Shown: piece by piece, positions 8,055 to 15,811 of the stretch
How positions within the stretch are numbered: the first letter of the stretch is position 1
Layout: the number at the start of each line of letters is the position of its first letter
DNA from: CAYJAZ01 sp964369165
GTDB lineage: Bacteria > Desulfobacterota > Desulfovibrionia > Desulfovibrionales > Desulfovibrionaceae
Length of the DNA: 29,317 nt
Assembly (NCBI GenBank): GCA_964369165.1
Contig: CAYJFE010000027.1
Coordinates: forward strand, 1 to 29,317
Direction: 5' to 3'
Program-made: the position numbers and the translations under genes
Notes under the pieces: model-generated
Told to the model about the DNA's origin: nothing
The model's input: the letters and a program-made list of their open reading frames with translations, nothing else
Database searches by the model: none

Positions 8055-8702
8055 ATGTTTACAGGAATTATACAAACAAAAGCTCAAGTGAGCAGTATTG
8101 AAAGAAAGTCAACTGAGGCAAGATTTATTTTCAAGCCACAAACAATGTTTGAAAATGTCATTATTGGCGAATCTATTGCCGTGAATGGTGTTTGCCTTAC
8201 TGTTGAAAGTTTTGATAGCTCATCATTTTCCGCCTATGCCTCAACAAAAACTTTAGAGCTCACCACTTTAGGTTCTTTTCAGTTAGGCTCATTAGTCAAT
8301 CTTGAAAGGGCTTTGGCCTTAGGTGATAGGCTTGGCGGTCATATTGTTTCAGGCCATGTGGATAGCGTTGTTTCTGTTGTGAATATTGAAAATAAACTTT
8401 CGTCTATAGTATATACTTTAGAATTGAATGAAGAAAGTCAAGGTCTTATAATTCCGCAAGGCTCTGTTTGCCTTGATGGTATAAGCCTTACCGTAACAGA
8501 AGTTACGAAGGGCACATTTTCTGTGAATATTATCCCCGAAACGCAAAAAGAAACCAGCATTGTTTCGTGGAAAATTGGCACAAAAGTCAATTTAGAAACT
8601 GATATTATTGGTAAATATGTGCATTCACGTGTGCATAATTATCAAATGAAGAAAGAAGAATCTAAGCTCACCGAGTCTTACCTTAAAGAACTTGGTTTTT
8701 AA
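8055..8702 (+). CDS. ribE: Riboflavin synthase alpha chain RibE
   Basis: Dismutates two 6,7-dimethyl-8-ribityllumazine molecules to riboflavin and a pyrimidine that is recycled. The product starts with the diagnostic MFTGII and contains the two internally repeated lumazine-binding barrels: VNGVCLTV in the first and the matching LDGISLTV in the second, plus GGHIVSGHVD at the start of the second half. At 215 residues it is full length. It lies 36 bp after ribD and 30 bp before ribBA, almost certainly co-transcribed. Naming varies (ribE or ribC, depending on organism). Confidence 0.95.
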   Translation: MFTGIIQTKAQVSSIERKSTEARFIFKPQTMFENVIIGESIAVNGVCLTVESFDSSSFSAYASTKTLELTTLGSFQLGSLVNLERALALGDRLGGHIVSGHVDSVVSVVNIENKLSSIVYTLELNEESQGLIIPQGSVCLDGISLTVTEVTKGTFSVNIIPETQKETSIVSWKIGTKVNLETDIIGKYVHSRVHNYQMKKEESKLTESYLKELGF

Positions 8703-8732
8703 CCTATAAATTGTATTAAAAGGAATAGTTAT

Positions 8733-9935
8733 ATGATTTGCTCTATTGAAGAAGCTATTGAACATATCAAACAAGGAAAAATGTATATACTAGTCGACGA
8801 TGAAGACCGTGAAAATGAAGGCGATCTTACCATTGCGGCTGAATTTGCTACACCAGATGCTATCAATTTTATGGCAAAATATGGCCGTGGGCTTATTTGC
8901 TTGCCTATGTCTGCTAAAATGTGTGACGATCTTGATTTGCCTATGATGACAGTGAGAAATGGTTCACGTTTTGGCACAAATTTCACGCTCTCTATTGAAG
9001 CGAGAGAAGGCGTGACAACAGGTATTTCTGCCGCTGATAGAGCAACCACAATTGCTGCAGCTATTAAAGACGATGTGAAACCTTCTGATGTTGTTATCCC
9101 GGGGCATATTTTCCCGTTAAGAGCGCAAGAAGGCGGCGTTTTGACTCGTGCTGGACAAACAGAAGGCAGTGTTGAACTCTCTGCTCTTGCTGGCCTCAAG
9201 CACGCAGCTGTTATTTGCGAAATCTTGAATGATGACGGCACAATGGCTCGTATGCCTCAATTAGAAGTTTTTGCAAAAGAACATAATTTGCCAATAGTCA
9301 CTATTCGTGATTTGATTCGCTACAGACTCAAAAGAGGGCAAGTAGCTGTAAAAAGAGTGGCCGAAGCAAAAATGCCTACAGAATACGGCGAATTTAATAT
9401 TATTGCTTATGAAAATGAATACGATGGCAAAACCCACGTCGCTCTTGTAAAAGGTGATGTGACAACTGACGAACCTGTTTTAGGCCGTGTGCATAGCGAA
9501 TGTTTGACAGGCGATGTATTGCATTCACTTCGTTGCGATTGCGGCACTCAATTAGCCTGCGCTATGCAAGCTGTTGAAAAAGAGGGCAGAGGGGTTATTC
9601 TTTATATGCGCCAAGAAGGCAGAGGCATTGGTTTAGCTAATAAAATCAAAGCTTATGCCCTTCAAGACGAAGGCTATGACACTGTTCAAGCCAATGAAAA
9701 ATTAGGCTTTAAAGCTGACTTGCGTGATTATGGCATAGGTGCGCAAATTCTTGTAGATTTGGGCATTCGTTCTTTGCGTCTTCTTACAAATAATCCTAAG
9801 AAAATTATTGGATTAGAAGGCTATGCAATTGAAATCGTTGAAAGAGTGCCCATTGAATGTGCACCACAAGAAGAAAATGCCAACTATCTTCGCACAAAGA
9901 AAGAGAAGCTAGGGCATATGCTCAACAAGGCGTAA
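8733..9935 (+). CDS. ribBA: Bifunctional DHBP synthase / GTP cyclohydrolase II RibBA
   Basis: Supplies both riboflavin precursors. The N-terminal domain (about 1-200) makes 3,4-dihydroxy-2-butanone 4-phosphate from ribulose 5-phosphate and shows the acidic loop DDEDRENEGDL. The C-terminal domain (about 205-400) opens GTP and shows the zinc cysteines C257, C268 and C270 (SECLTGDVLHSLRCDCG) and MRQEGRGIGL. All active-site motifs appear intact in both halves, so it is probably a true fusion enzyme. AAAGGA precedes the ATG. In many Desulfovibrio clusters ribH follows directly; here the next gene is an acyl-CoA ligase whose ATG lies 2 nt past this stop. Confidence 0.96.
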   Translation: MICSIEEAIEHIKQGKMYILVDDEDRENEGDLTIAAEFATPDAINFMAKYGRGLICLPMSAKMCDDLDLPMMTVRNGSRFGTNFTLSIEAREGVTTGISAADRATTIAAAIKDDVKPSDVVIPGHIFPLRAQEGGVLTRAGQTEGSVELSALAGLKHAAVICEILNDDGTMARMPQLEVFAKEHNLPIVTIRDLIRYRLKRGQVAVKRVAEAKMPTEYGEFNIIAYENEYDGKTHVALVKGDVTTDEPVLGRVHSECLTGDVLHSLRCDCGTQLACAMQAVEKEGRGVILYMRQEGRGIGLANKIKAYALQDEGYDTVQANEKLGFKADLRDYGIGAQILVDLGIRSLRLLTNNPKKIIGLEGYAIEIVERVPIECAPQEENANYLRTKKEKLGHMLNKA

Positions 9936-9937
9936 AC

Positions 9938-11590
9938 ATGAATGATTTTATATTAAAAGAGCAAACATTGGGGCAATTATTGCGTGAAACAGCGCAATTG
10001 AATCCCGATCAAGAAGCTATACTGTATTACGAACAAGAAGTACGCTACACTTGGAAAGAGTTTGACGAATGCGTCGATAAGCTAGCCAAAGGTCTTATGG
10101 CTTTAGGAATAGAAAAAGGCGAAAAAGTAGCTATTTGGGCAACAAATGTCCCCCATTGGGTGACAATGATGTTTGCCACAGCCAGAATTGGGGCTGTGCT
10201 ACTTACTGTCAATACTTCCTATAGAGATAGTGAAATCAAGTATTTACTTGAACAATCAGACACGGAAACCTTCTGCCTTATTGAAGGTGTGCGTGACCAT
10301 GATTTTATATCTACGGCATATTCTATTATTCCTGAACTTCGCTCTATAGGCAGAAAAGGCTTAAAAGTGGAATCATTGCCAAGTCTTAAGCGAGTTATTT
10401 TTCTAGGGAGCGAAAGCCATAGAGGAATGTATAATCTTGACGAAGTTTTTGCAATGGCTGAGCAAGTGAGCGAAGAAGATTATAAAGCGCGCCAAGACTC
10501 ACTTTCGCCGCATGATGTTATTAATATGCAATACACTTCAGGCACAACAGGCTTTCCAAAAGGCGTTATGCTCACTCATGTAGGCATCTTGAATAATGGC
10601 TATCATATTGGAAAAAATCAACTGCTTAGTCCTAAAGATAAAGTTTGTATTCCTGTACCTTTATTCCATTGTTTTGGTTGTGTGCTTGGTATTTTGGCTT
10701 GTGTCAATCATGGCGCGAGTATGGTTGTGCTTGAAGCCTTCTCACCAGTTCATGTAATGAGTGCGGTGGATCAAGAAAAATGCACAGCTTTATACGGTGT
10801 GCCTTCTATGTATCTTTCTATTTTGGAGCATAGACTGTTCAAAAAATTCAATTATTCTTCCTTGCGTACAGGCATAATGTCAGGTGCTGTTTGCCCTGAA
10901 CCATTGATGCGCCGCGTCTTAGAAGAATTGAATATGCACGAAATTACAATACCTTACGGGCTTACTGAAGCATCTCCTGTAATGACAATGACAAAGACGG
11001 ATGAACAATCTATGGATAATCGTTGCCAAACAGTTGGCAAAGAAATGCCAGGTATTGAAGTGCGCATTTTTGACCCAGAAACAAACGAAATTTTGCCAGC
11101 AAATACGGCTGGTGAAGTGCGTTGTAAGGGTTACAATGTTATGAAAGGCTATTATAAAATGCCAGAAGCGACAGCCCTTGCTATTGACGATGATGGTTGG
11201 CTTCATTCTGGCGATTTAGGCACAATTGATGAGCATGGCTATCTTCGTATCACTGGGCGCATTAAAGATATGATAATCAGGGGCGGTGAGAATATCTATC
11301 CTCGTGAATTAGAGGAATTTCTTCTCAAAATGCCTGGAATACATGATGTGCAAGTCGTTGGAATTCCATCAAAGAAATACGGTGAAGAAGTGGTGGCCTT
11401 TATTATTCCAAAGCCAGATACTGAAATTCGTGCTTGTGATATACGCGATTTTTGTCGCGGAAAACTTGCTTGGCATAAAATTCCAAGGCATACAACTATA
11501 GTCGATTCCTTTCCTATGACTGCATCAGGAAAAATTCAAAAATATAAATTGAGGGAAGCTGGGGCTCAGCTTTATTCTCACTTGGCTTAA
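9938..11590 (+). CDS. AMP-forming acyl-CoA ligase (fatty-acyl-CoA synthetase family)
   Basis: ANL-superfamily enzyme that activates a carboxylic acid, probably a fatty acid, with ATP and CoA. The start used is the ATG at 9938 (MNDFILKEQTLG), 2 nt after the ribBA stop, with AAGG upstream; this gives 550 residues. An open frame reaching back to 9857 lies inside ribBA and is not used. Visible motifs are the phosphate loop YTSGTTGFPKG (199-209), the A5-like YGLTEASPV, the ATP/hinge region GWLHSGDLGTIDEHGYLRITGRIKD with RGGENIYPRELEEF, and the A10 lysine K532 (ASGKIQKYK). It resembles medium/long-chain acyl-CoA synthetases of sulfate reducers and syntrophs. The substrate cannot be read from sequence. 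It ends the biosynthetic run, followed by a terminator. Confidence 0.9.
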   Translation: MNDFILKEQTLGQLLRETAQLNPDQEAILYYEQEVRYTWKEFDECVDKLAKGLMALGIEKGEKVAIWATNVPHWVTMMFATARIGAVLLTVNTSYRDSEIKYLLEQSDTETFCLIEGVRDHDFISTAYSIIPELRSIGRKGLKVESLPSLKRVIFLGSESHRGMYNLDEVFAMAEQVSEEDYKARQDSLSPHDVINMQYTSGTTGFPKGVMLTHVGILNNGYHIGKNQLLSPKDKVCIPVPLFHCFGCVLGILACVNHGASMVVLEAFSPVHVMSAVDQEKCTALYGVPSMYLSILEHRLFKKFNYSSLRTGIMSGAVCPEPLMRRVLEELNMHEITIPYGLTEASPVMTMTKTDEQSMDNRCQTVGKEMPGIEVRIFDPETNEILPANTAGEVRCKGYNVMKGYYKMPEATALAIDDDGWLHSGDLGTIDEHGYLRITGRIKDMIIRGGENIYPRELEEFLLKMPGIHDVQVVGIPSKKYGEEVVAFIIPKPDTEIRACDIRDFCRGKLAWHKIPRHTTIVDSFPMTASGKIQKYKLREAGAQLYSHLA

Positions 11591-11591
11591 T

Positions 11592-11618
11592 AAAAGGGAG
11601 CTTAGCTCCCTTTTTTTT
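11592..11618 (+). terminator. Rho-independent terminator, likely bidirectional
   Basis: The stem AAAAGGGAGC / GCTCCCTTTT with a TTA loop is followed by a run of eight T residues on the plus strand, directly after the acyl-CoA ligase stop. The A-run on the 5' side gives a T-run on the minus strand, so it may also end the converging siroheme decarboxylase operon, whose last stop is at 11634. Confidence 0.92.
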
Positions 11619-11633
11619 GTTAAAACTTATATG

Positions 11634-12107
11634 TTAAAAATACGTCATTGAAGTTTTCTTCAATTCCTTAATACTTTCTAATACAGCGAATGTTTCTAAG
11701 TCAGTTTCAGAAATCAATTTTTTAATAGTGTTTTGAATATCACTTTCTTCCATTCCGTGTATCATGGTGAAAAGAGTGTAAGGCCACTCTTCTTTGTTAG
11801 GGGTGGGTCTGTGATAACAGTGTGAAATTTCATGATAAGTTGCGGCGATTTCGCCAGCTTTATCTATAAGACTATCTTCAATTTCCCAAGCCACCATAGC
11901 ATTAAATTTATAGCCCACCTGCTGATGCTTGATGCTAGCGCCAAAGCGACGAATAACCCCATCTTCTTTGAGTTTTTTCAATAAGTTGATAACTTCTTCT
12001 TCACTGCAGCCCACGTCATCAGCTATGTCTTTATAAGGGGTGAGAGTATCAGGCAGATTGAACTGTACAATATGGAGAATTTTTTCTTCTATTTGAGTGA
12101 ATTGCAT
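11634..12107 (-). CDS. ahbB: AsnC/Lrp-fold siroheme decarboxylase subunit (AhbB-like)
   Basis: Predicted subunit of the heterodimeric AhbA/AhbB enzyme, which decarboxylates siroheme to 12,18-didecarboxysiroheme in the alternative haem pathway of sulfate reducers and archaea. The 157 residues form an N-terminal winged helix (about 1-60, IEEKILHIVQFN ... GVIRRFGASIKHQQVGYKFN) and an AsnC-like C-terminal domain containing SHCYHRP and EEWPYTLFTMIHG. These are typical of siroheme decarboxylases and differ from ordinary Lrp regulators. The HCYxRP/WPY pattern fits AhbB better than AhbA, but the A/B assignment is from memory and tentative. The partner subunit is not in the window. AAAGGA precedes the ATG. 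Last gene of a four-gene minus-strand operon, 9 bp after the beta-grasp gene. Confidence 0.85.
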   Translation of the reverse strand: MQFTQIEEKILHIVQFNLPDTLTPYKDIADDVGCSEEEVINLLKKLKEDGVIRRFGASIKHQQVGYKFNAMVAWEIEDSLIDKAGEIAATYHEISHCYHRPTPNKEEWPYTLFTMIHGMEESDIQNTIKKLISETDLETFAVLESIKELKKTSMTYF

Positions 12108-12116
12108 ACTATTCCT

Positions 12117-12383
12117 TTATCCTGTTGATTGAACTTTTCTTACTAATAAGTTATCGCCTGCAAAAAGTTTGAGATCAGGTGTGAGTAGGGTATTATCCCT
12201 AACCACTAAGGCCGTGCACTTTTTGATTTTTAAATAATCCAAAAGTCTTTGTACAGTTTTTGCGTCTTTTCTTGGTATTTCTATAACTTGCTCTTCTGGC
12301 TGGAGCAGAACTGTCAAGGGCAATGCCTTTGGTTTAAATGTGTTTTCATCTATTTGAGGGTCTAATTTTTTTTCATCTTGCAT
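12117..12383 (-). CDS. Small beta-grasp (ThiS/MoaD-like) protein
   Basis: An 88-residue protein with a charged N-terminal tail (about 1-28) and a C-terminal part that reads like a ubiquitin-like sulfur-carrier fold: a VQRLLDYLKI helix, strand TALVVRDNTLLT, and KLFAGDNLLVRKVQSTG at the end. ThiS, MoaD and Urm1-type carriers end in Gly-Gly, which is adenylated and thiolated; here the end is Ser-Thr-Gly with a single Gly, so carrier activity is uncertain. A good Shine-Dalgarno (AAAGGA) and spacings of 3 bp to nadK and 9 bp to ahbB make it a genuine operon member. The fold assignment is by pattern, with no specific pathway established. It could alternatively be a structural or regulatory beta-grasp protein. 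Confidence 0.75.
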   Translation of the reverse strand: MQDEKKLDPQIDENTFKPKALPLTVLLQPEEQVIEIPRKDAKTVQRLLDYLKIKKCTALVVRDNTLLTPDLKLFAGDNLLVRKVQSTG

Positions 12384-12386
12384 AAA

Positions 12387-13307
12387 CTATCCTTTTATAT
12401 CGTCGTTTTGTATGCCTGGGCCAGCTTGTATATAGCCACGTTTTACAAGTCTTTTTGTATACCAAGATTTATCGCTGATAAGAAGTGACATCTTATGGTT
12501 GTGCGTGTAAATTTGGATTTTATCATTAGTCTTTGGGTAAAAATTATCTTGCCCGTCAAGGGTGAGAATGGTTGGAGTATTTTCTTCATCAATTGTGATT
12601 GTTATTTTTGAAGATGATGAAACAACACAAGGAGGAAAAGCACCAGCAAAAGGAGAAATTGGTGTGATTATATGCGCATTTAATCCTGGCAAGGCAAGAG
12701 GACCATTTGCGGCAATGGCATAGGCTGTCGCACCTAAAGCGGTTGAAATAATAAGGCCATCACAACGCAGGCTACTTAAGTGATCATCGTCAATATAAAG
12801 AGAAAGAGAAATAGCCCTCACAAAGGTGGAGCGCGCCACAACGGCATCGTTTAAAGCCGTGCTTTCGTGAATAATCTTACCGTCGCGTTCTACAGTACAA
12901 TAGATAAGCGAATGTTTTTCCACATAAAGTTTATCTTTTTTCTTGCATTCTTTAGCACAATTTTTCTCTTGCAAATAAGCATACAGCCTGTCGCACCAGT
13001 ACTTCCAATCTTGTGGATTTGCTTCAGTTAAAAAGCCGACAGTTCCGTAATTTATACCAAAAAAAGGAATTTTTTCGCTGTCAACTGAGCGCACAGCAGA
13101 AAGCATGGTGCCATCTCCACCTAACACAAGAACAAGGCTACAAGTTTCAGCAATTTTTTGTATAATTTTTTTTGGCTGATGTGCAGAAAGAATGTGTACT
13201 TTAACTGCAAGAGTTGCAAAATACTCTTCAATAATTTTTGCTCTTTCCCAAGCTTTTTCATGCTTGAGTTTCACGATGCAAAGAATTTCAGATTGTATGT
13301 TTTCCAT
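12387..13307 (-). CDS. nadK: NAD kinase
   Basis: Phosphorylates NAD to NADP in the cytoplasm. The 306-residue product has the catalytic GGDG motif at 63-66 (LVLGGDGTMLSAVRS, D65), the GINYGTVGFLTE segment, the ALNDAV motif (NAD-binding; usually NE, here ND), and DGLIISTALGATAYAIAANGP, a slightly diverged form of the usual STPTGSTAY stretch. GAGGAAA precedes the ATG. Internal Lys/Cys-rich residues (about 115-130, CAKECKKKDKLY) form a small insertion not typical of short NAD kinases. It is 45 bp downstream of the radical SAM gene and 3 bp upstream of the beta-grasp gene. Confidence 0.95.
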   Translation of the reverse strand: MENIQSEILCIVKLKHEKAWERAKIIEEYFATLAVKVHILSAHQPKKIIQKIAETCSLVLVLGGDGTMLSAVRSVDSEKIPFFGINYGTVGFLTEANPQDWKYWCDRLYAYLQEKNCAKECKKKDKLYVEKHSLIYCTVERDGKIIHESTALNDAVVARSTFVRAISLSLYIDDDHLSSLRCDGLIISTALGATAYAIAANGPLALPGLNAHIITPISPFAGAFPPCVVSSSSKITITIDEENTPTILTLDGQDNFYPKTNDKIQIYTHNHKMSLLISDKSWYTKRLVKRGYIQAGPGIQNDDIKG

Positions 13308-13352
13308 ACATTTCCTCTACCATACATAGAAGAGAAAGGCAAATATATTTAA

Positions 13353-14456
13353 TTAAGACTCTACACTACAATCAAGTCTTATAAAATCTTCCTTATGCCA
13401 TTGAATGTTCTTCGAAGAAATATGAATTTTATTATAAAAGTCAGCATCTTGCTTGAGCTTTAGTAGGCCTTTAAAGTAAAGAGGAATTTGCCAACTGTAT
13501 TGAGCTTCTTTTGCGTCAATTTCTGAAGAAATTTCTTTATATAGATCGTTGATAGCAAGTTTTAATGCTTTTTCTTGCACCAATTGCCCTAAAGAGGGAT
13601 GTGTGACACCTGCTAAAATATTTTTGTAAAATTCTTCTTCATAATGAACGCCTATGCGTATAAGATTTATTTTTTTTTGCCAAGACATATAAAGGCCTTG
13701 TGAAAGAAGTTCTAGCGTTTTTTCAAAAGGCCAGACAGTATGCCTTTTTTCTTTATATCTCTTTGCTAGAAGAGTGCCATCCACTACTAAACAAGGGTAA
13801 AATCGCATAAAATCGGCGTAGTTTACGGCAATGTCAACATCATTTATAAAGTCATTGTATACAGTCCCTGGCAAATTTGGCATAAGCTGAATACCAAGAT
13901 TAAAGCCATGCTCCTTCACTATTTTGCAGCCTTCTAAAGCGATTTCTTTCGTATAATTTCTGTTTGATTCCATCAAAGCCTCAGTCGAGAAAGATTGAAT
14001 ACCAAGCTCGATAGTGTCCATACCTTTTTCTTTCATTTCTTTTAAACGTTTAGGTGAAAGAGCATCAGGGCGGGTGGAGCAGCGTGCTTGTTTGATCAAT
14101 CCATTTGACTTGTTTTTTGCAATAAAATCAAGGCATAGCTGAAAGTCATCTTCAGCTAAGAGGGTGAAGGTTCCGCCGTAAAAGGCAATTTCAGCATTTG
14201 GATAATTTTTGATATCCTCTAAAGCATTTGTGAGAAGATTCGATAATGTCTTTATATTATTTGAAATTTTAATGTTTTCTAAACTCTCTTGGCCAGTTTG
14301 CAAGCTTTGATTACAAAATATACATATCTGTGGGCAGCCTAAAAAAGGTAAAAAAATCGGAACAATAGAATGTTTCTTTTTTTTAGGCGGTAAATAAAGT
14401 ATTTTACTGAAATTATTATACATTTTATATTGTGCTTCTAGAATGGATTTGTACAT
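13353..14456 (-). CDS. Elp3/YhcC-like radical SAM protein of unknown specificity
   Basis: Radical S-adenosylmethionine enzyme; the [4Fe-4S] cysteines are C41, C45 and C48 in GCPQICIFCNQ. Further family marks are AEIAFYGGTFTLL (GGE-like motif, here GGT), RCSTRPDAL and ELGIQSFSTEALMESNR, all typical of the Elp3-related group (B12-independent, with the STRPD and GxQS motifs). There is no acetyltransferase domain: the C-terminus (about 250-367) is unlike Elp3 GNAT and is not recognised. The length of 367 fits stand-alone members in Desulfovibrio and Clostridia. The start is uncertain; an internal ATG at codon 12 (14423) also lacks a clear Shine-Dalgarno. First gene of the minus-strand operon that includes nadK and ahbB. 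The substrate is unknown; tRNA or cofactor modification is only a family-level guess. Confidence 0.85.
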   Translation of the reverse strand: MYKSILEAQYKMYNNFSKILYLPPKKKKHSIVPIFLPFLGCPQICIFCNQSLQTGQESLENIKISNNIKTLSNLLTNALEDIKNYPNAEIAFYGGTFTLLAEDDFQLCLDFIAKNKSNGLIKQARCSTRPDALSPKRLKEMKEKGMDTIELGIQSFSTEALMESNRNYTKEIALEGCKIVKEHGFNLGIQLMPNLPGTVYNDFINDVDIAVNYADFMRFYPCLVVDGTLLAKRYKEKRHTVWPFEKTLELLSQGLYMSWQKKINLIRIGVHYEEEFYKNILAGVTHPSLGQLVQEKALKLAINDLYKEISSEIDAKEAQYSWQIPLYFKGLLKLKQDADFYNKIHISSKNIQWHKEDFIRLDCSVES

Positions 14457-14610
14457 AAATGAAGAAAATATTAAATTCTCTCTATAATCTTATTGACTTA
14501 ATGAAAAAAGTAGGGCAAACTTTACTCTAAGATGTAGTTTTTTATGCCTAGATGATATAACTCTTCTAAAAGTTTTTGTCTAGCATAAAAAGAGGATAAA
14601 AGGGCAAAAG

Positions 14611-15024
14611 ATGGATGACTGTATTTTTTGTAAAATAATTCAAGGTGATATACCTTCTGCAAAGCTTTATGAAAGTGATAAAGTCTATGCATTTTTAGAC
14701 ATTGCGCCTATGAATGAAGGCCATGCTCTTGTGATTCCTAAACACCATGCAGAAACAATTCTTGATCTTCCTTTAGAATATGCACAAGAGGCTTTACACG
14801 CACAAAAAGTGATAGCAAAAGCTTTGATGGAAGGTTTAGGCGCTGAGGGTTTCAACTGCATTCAAAACAATTTTCCTGCATCAGGGCAGATGGTTGGTCA
14901 TGTGCATTGGCACATAATTCCGCGCTATGATGTGAGTGAGTTTCCATTGTGGAAACAAAAACAATATGTTGATTCAAATGCGATGAATACTGTGCTTGAA
15001 AAAATAAAAGCGCATATATCATAA
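14611..15024 (+). CDS. HIT-family nucleotide hydrolase/transferase
   Basis: Histidine-triad protein (Hint/HinT branch), probably a purine nucleoside phosphoramidase or dinucleotide hydrolase. The 137 residues include the N-terminal CIFC zinc pair (C4, C7), ALVIPKHH, and the triad H97-V-H99-W-H101-IIPR. The AAAAGGG Shine-Dalgarno before the ATG is clear. It lies 32 bp upstream of the IHF/HU gene and probably shares its transcript. The 154-bp gap upstream, shared with the divergent radical SAM gene, should hold promoters for both; a TATAAT at 14483-14488 is the best visible -10, with a poor -35. Confidence 0.93.
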   Translation: MDDCIFCKIIQGDIPSAKLYESDKVYAFLDIAPMNEGHALVIPKHHAETILDLPLEYAQEALHAQKVIAKALMEGLGAEGFNCIQNNFPASGQMVGHVHWHIIPRYDVSEFPLWKQKQYVDSNAMNTVLEKIKAHIS

Positions 15025-15056
15025 TAAGTTAAACATTAGTTAGTAGAGGAGTATCT

Positions 15057-15350
15057 ATGAATAAGGCACTTACAAAAGCAGACATCGTTGAAGCTGTGTA
15101 TGAAAAAACTGAAAGAAATCGTGCTGAAGTAAAGCAAATTATTGAAAATTTACTCGTGCTTATGAAGCAATCAATCAAAAAAGATCATTCTTTGCTCATC
15201 AGTGGTTTCGGTAAGTTTGAAGCATATGAAAAAAATTCTAGAAGAGGCCGTAACCCTCAAACAGACGAAACAATCACATTGCCTCCACGCAAAGTTATTG
15301 TTTTTAGACTTTCACGCAAATTCCGTATGGAATTGAATGGCGAAGCATAG
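15057..15350 (+). CDS. ihfA: Integration host factor / HU family DNA-binding protein (IHF-alpha-like)
   Basis: Histone-like protein that bends DNA. The 97 residues show the family layout: N-terminal helices (ALTKADIVEAVYEKTERNRAE), the beta-saddle LISGFGKFEAYEKNSRRGRNPQT with the intercalating R65-N66-P67 arm, and a C-terminal segment (RKVIVFRLSRKFRMELN). The extended arm TDETITLPPRKV is closer to IHF alpha than to HU, but HU cannot be excluded, and whether a beta partner exists is not visible here. Strong GAGGAG Shine-Dalgarno. A 113-bp gap follows. Confidence 0.93.
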   Translation: MNKALTKADIVEAVYEKTERNRAEVKQIIENLLVLMKQSIKKDHSLLISGFGKFEAYEKNSRRGRNPQTDETITLPPRKVIVFRLSRKFRMELNGEA

Positions 15351-15463
15351 AATATTCTTTTGTATTTCTTTATAGTGCTTCATAGTCGGTAGAATATTTA
15401 CTGATATCCTATCGTATTGCCTTATTGCGTAATGCACTTTCTGCTTAAGTAAAAGGAGCTTCT

Positions 15464-15811
15464 ATGGAACTTAAAGATTTTGTGGATTATACTATTGAAT
15501 GGAATTTGGGGCCTGAAGATGCTGTGACACTCTATTTAGAGTGGGGCAATAACGACTGGCACGCTGAGCATCCACCAGTTCGATCAAAAGATGATGTTTC
15601 AATCTATTTTGTGATAGATCATTGGCAAGAAAAACCAACTTTACGCCTTGTAAAGCGTAATTCTGATGAAGCTATAGATCTTTATACTTCTGCTTTACCC
15701 AAAGAATTAGAAGATATGTTTTTAGCGGATTTTGGTTCTTTGAAAGGTGTTTCTATGCCGCCTGATTACATTAAAGATTGGATAAAAGCTGAAATGTATG
15801 GACAAAAATAA
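15464..15811 (+). CDS. Conserved-looking small acidic protein upstream of prmC
   Basis: A 115-residue protein that I do not assign to a known function. It has no signal peptide, membrane segment or Cys, and is rich in Asp/Glu and aromatic residues (YTIEWNLGPEDAVTLYLEWGNNDWH at the N-terminus, split by family-like GPEDA). The good AAAAGGAG Shine-Dalgarno, normal codon use and a stop codon that overlaps the prmC start (TAATG) argue that it is real and translationally coupled to prmC. The context (IHF/HU before, PrmC after) does not fix a role. A similar small gene next to HU/IHF in Desulfovibrio is possible but from memory only. Confidence 0.8.
   Translation: MELKDFVDYTIEWNLGPEDAVTLYLEWGNNDWHAEHPPVRSKDDVSIYFVIDHWQEKPTLRLVKRNSDEAIDLYTSALPKELEDMFLADFGSLKGVSMPPDYIKDWIKAEMYGQK

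Noticed and set aside
13158..13352. 64-residue plus-strand open frame opposite the nadK start
   Set aside because: It is antisense to a motif-confirmed nadK N-terminus and its Shine-Dalgarno region, with no coding support of its own.
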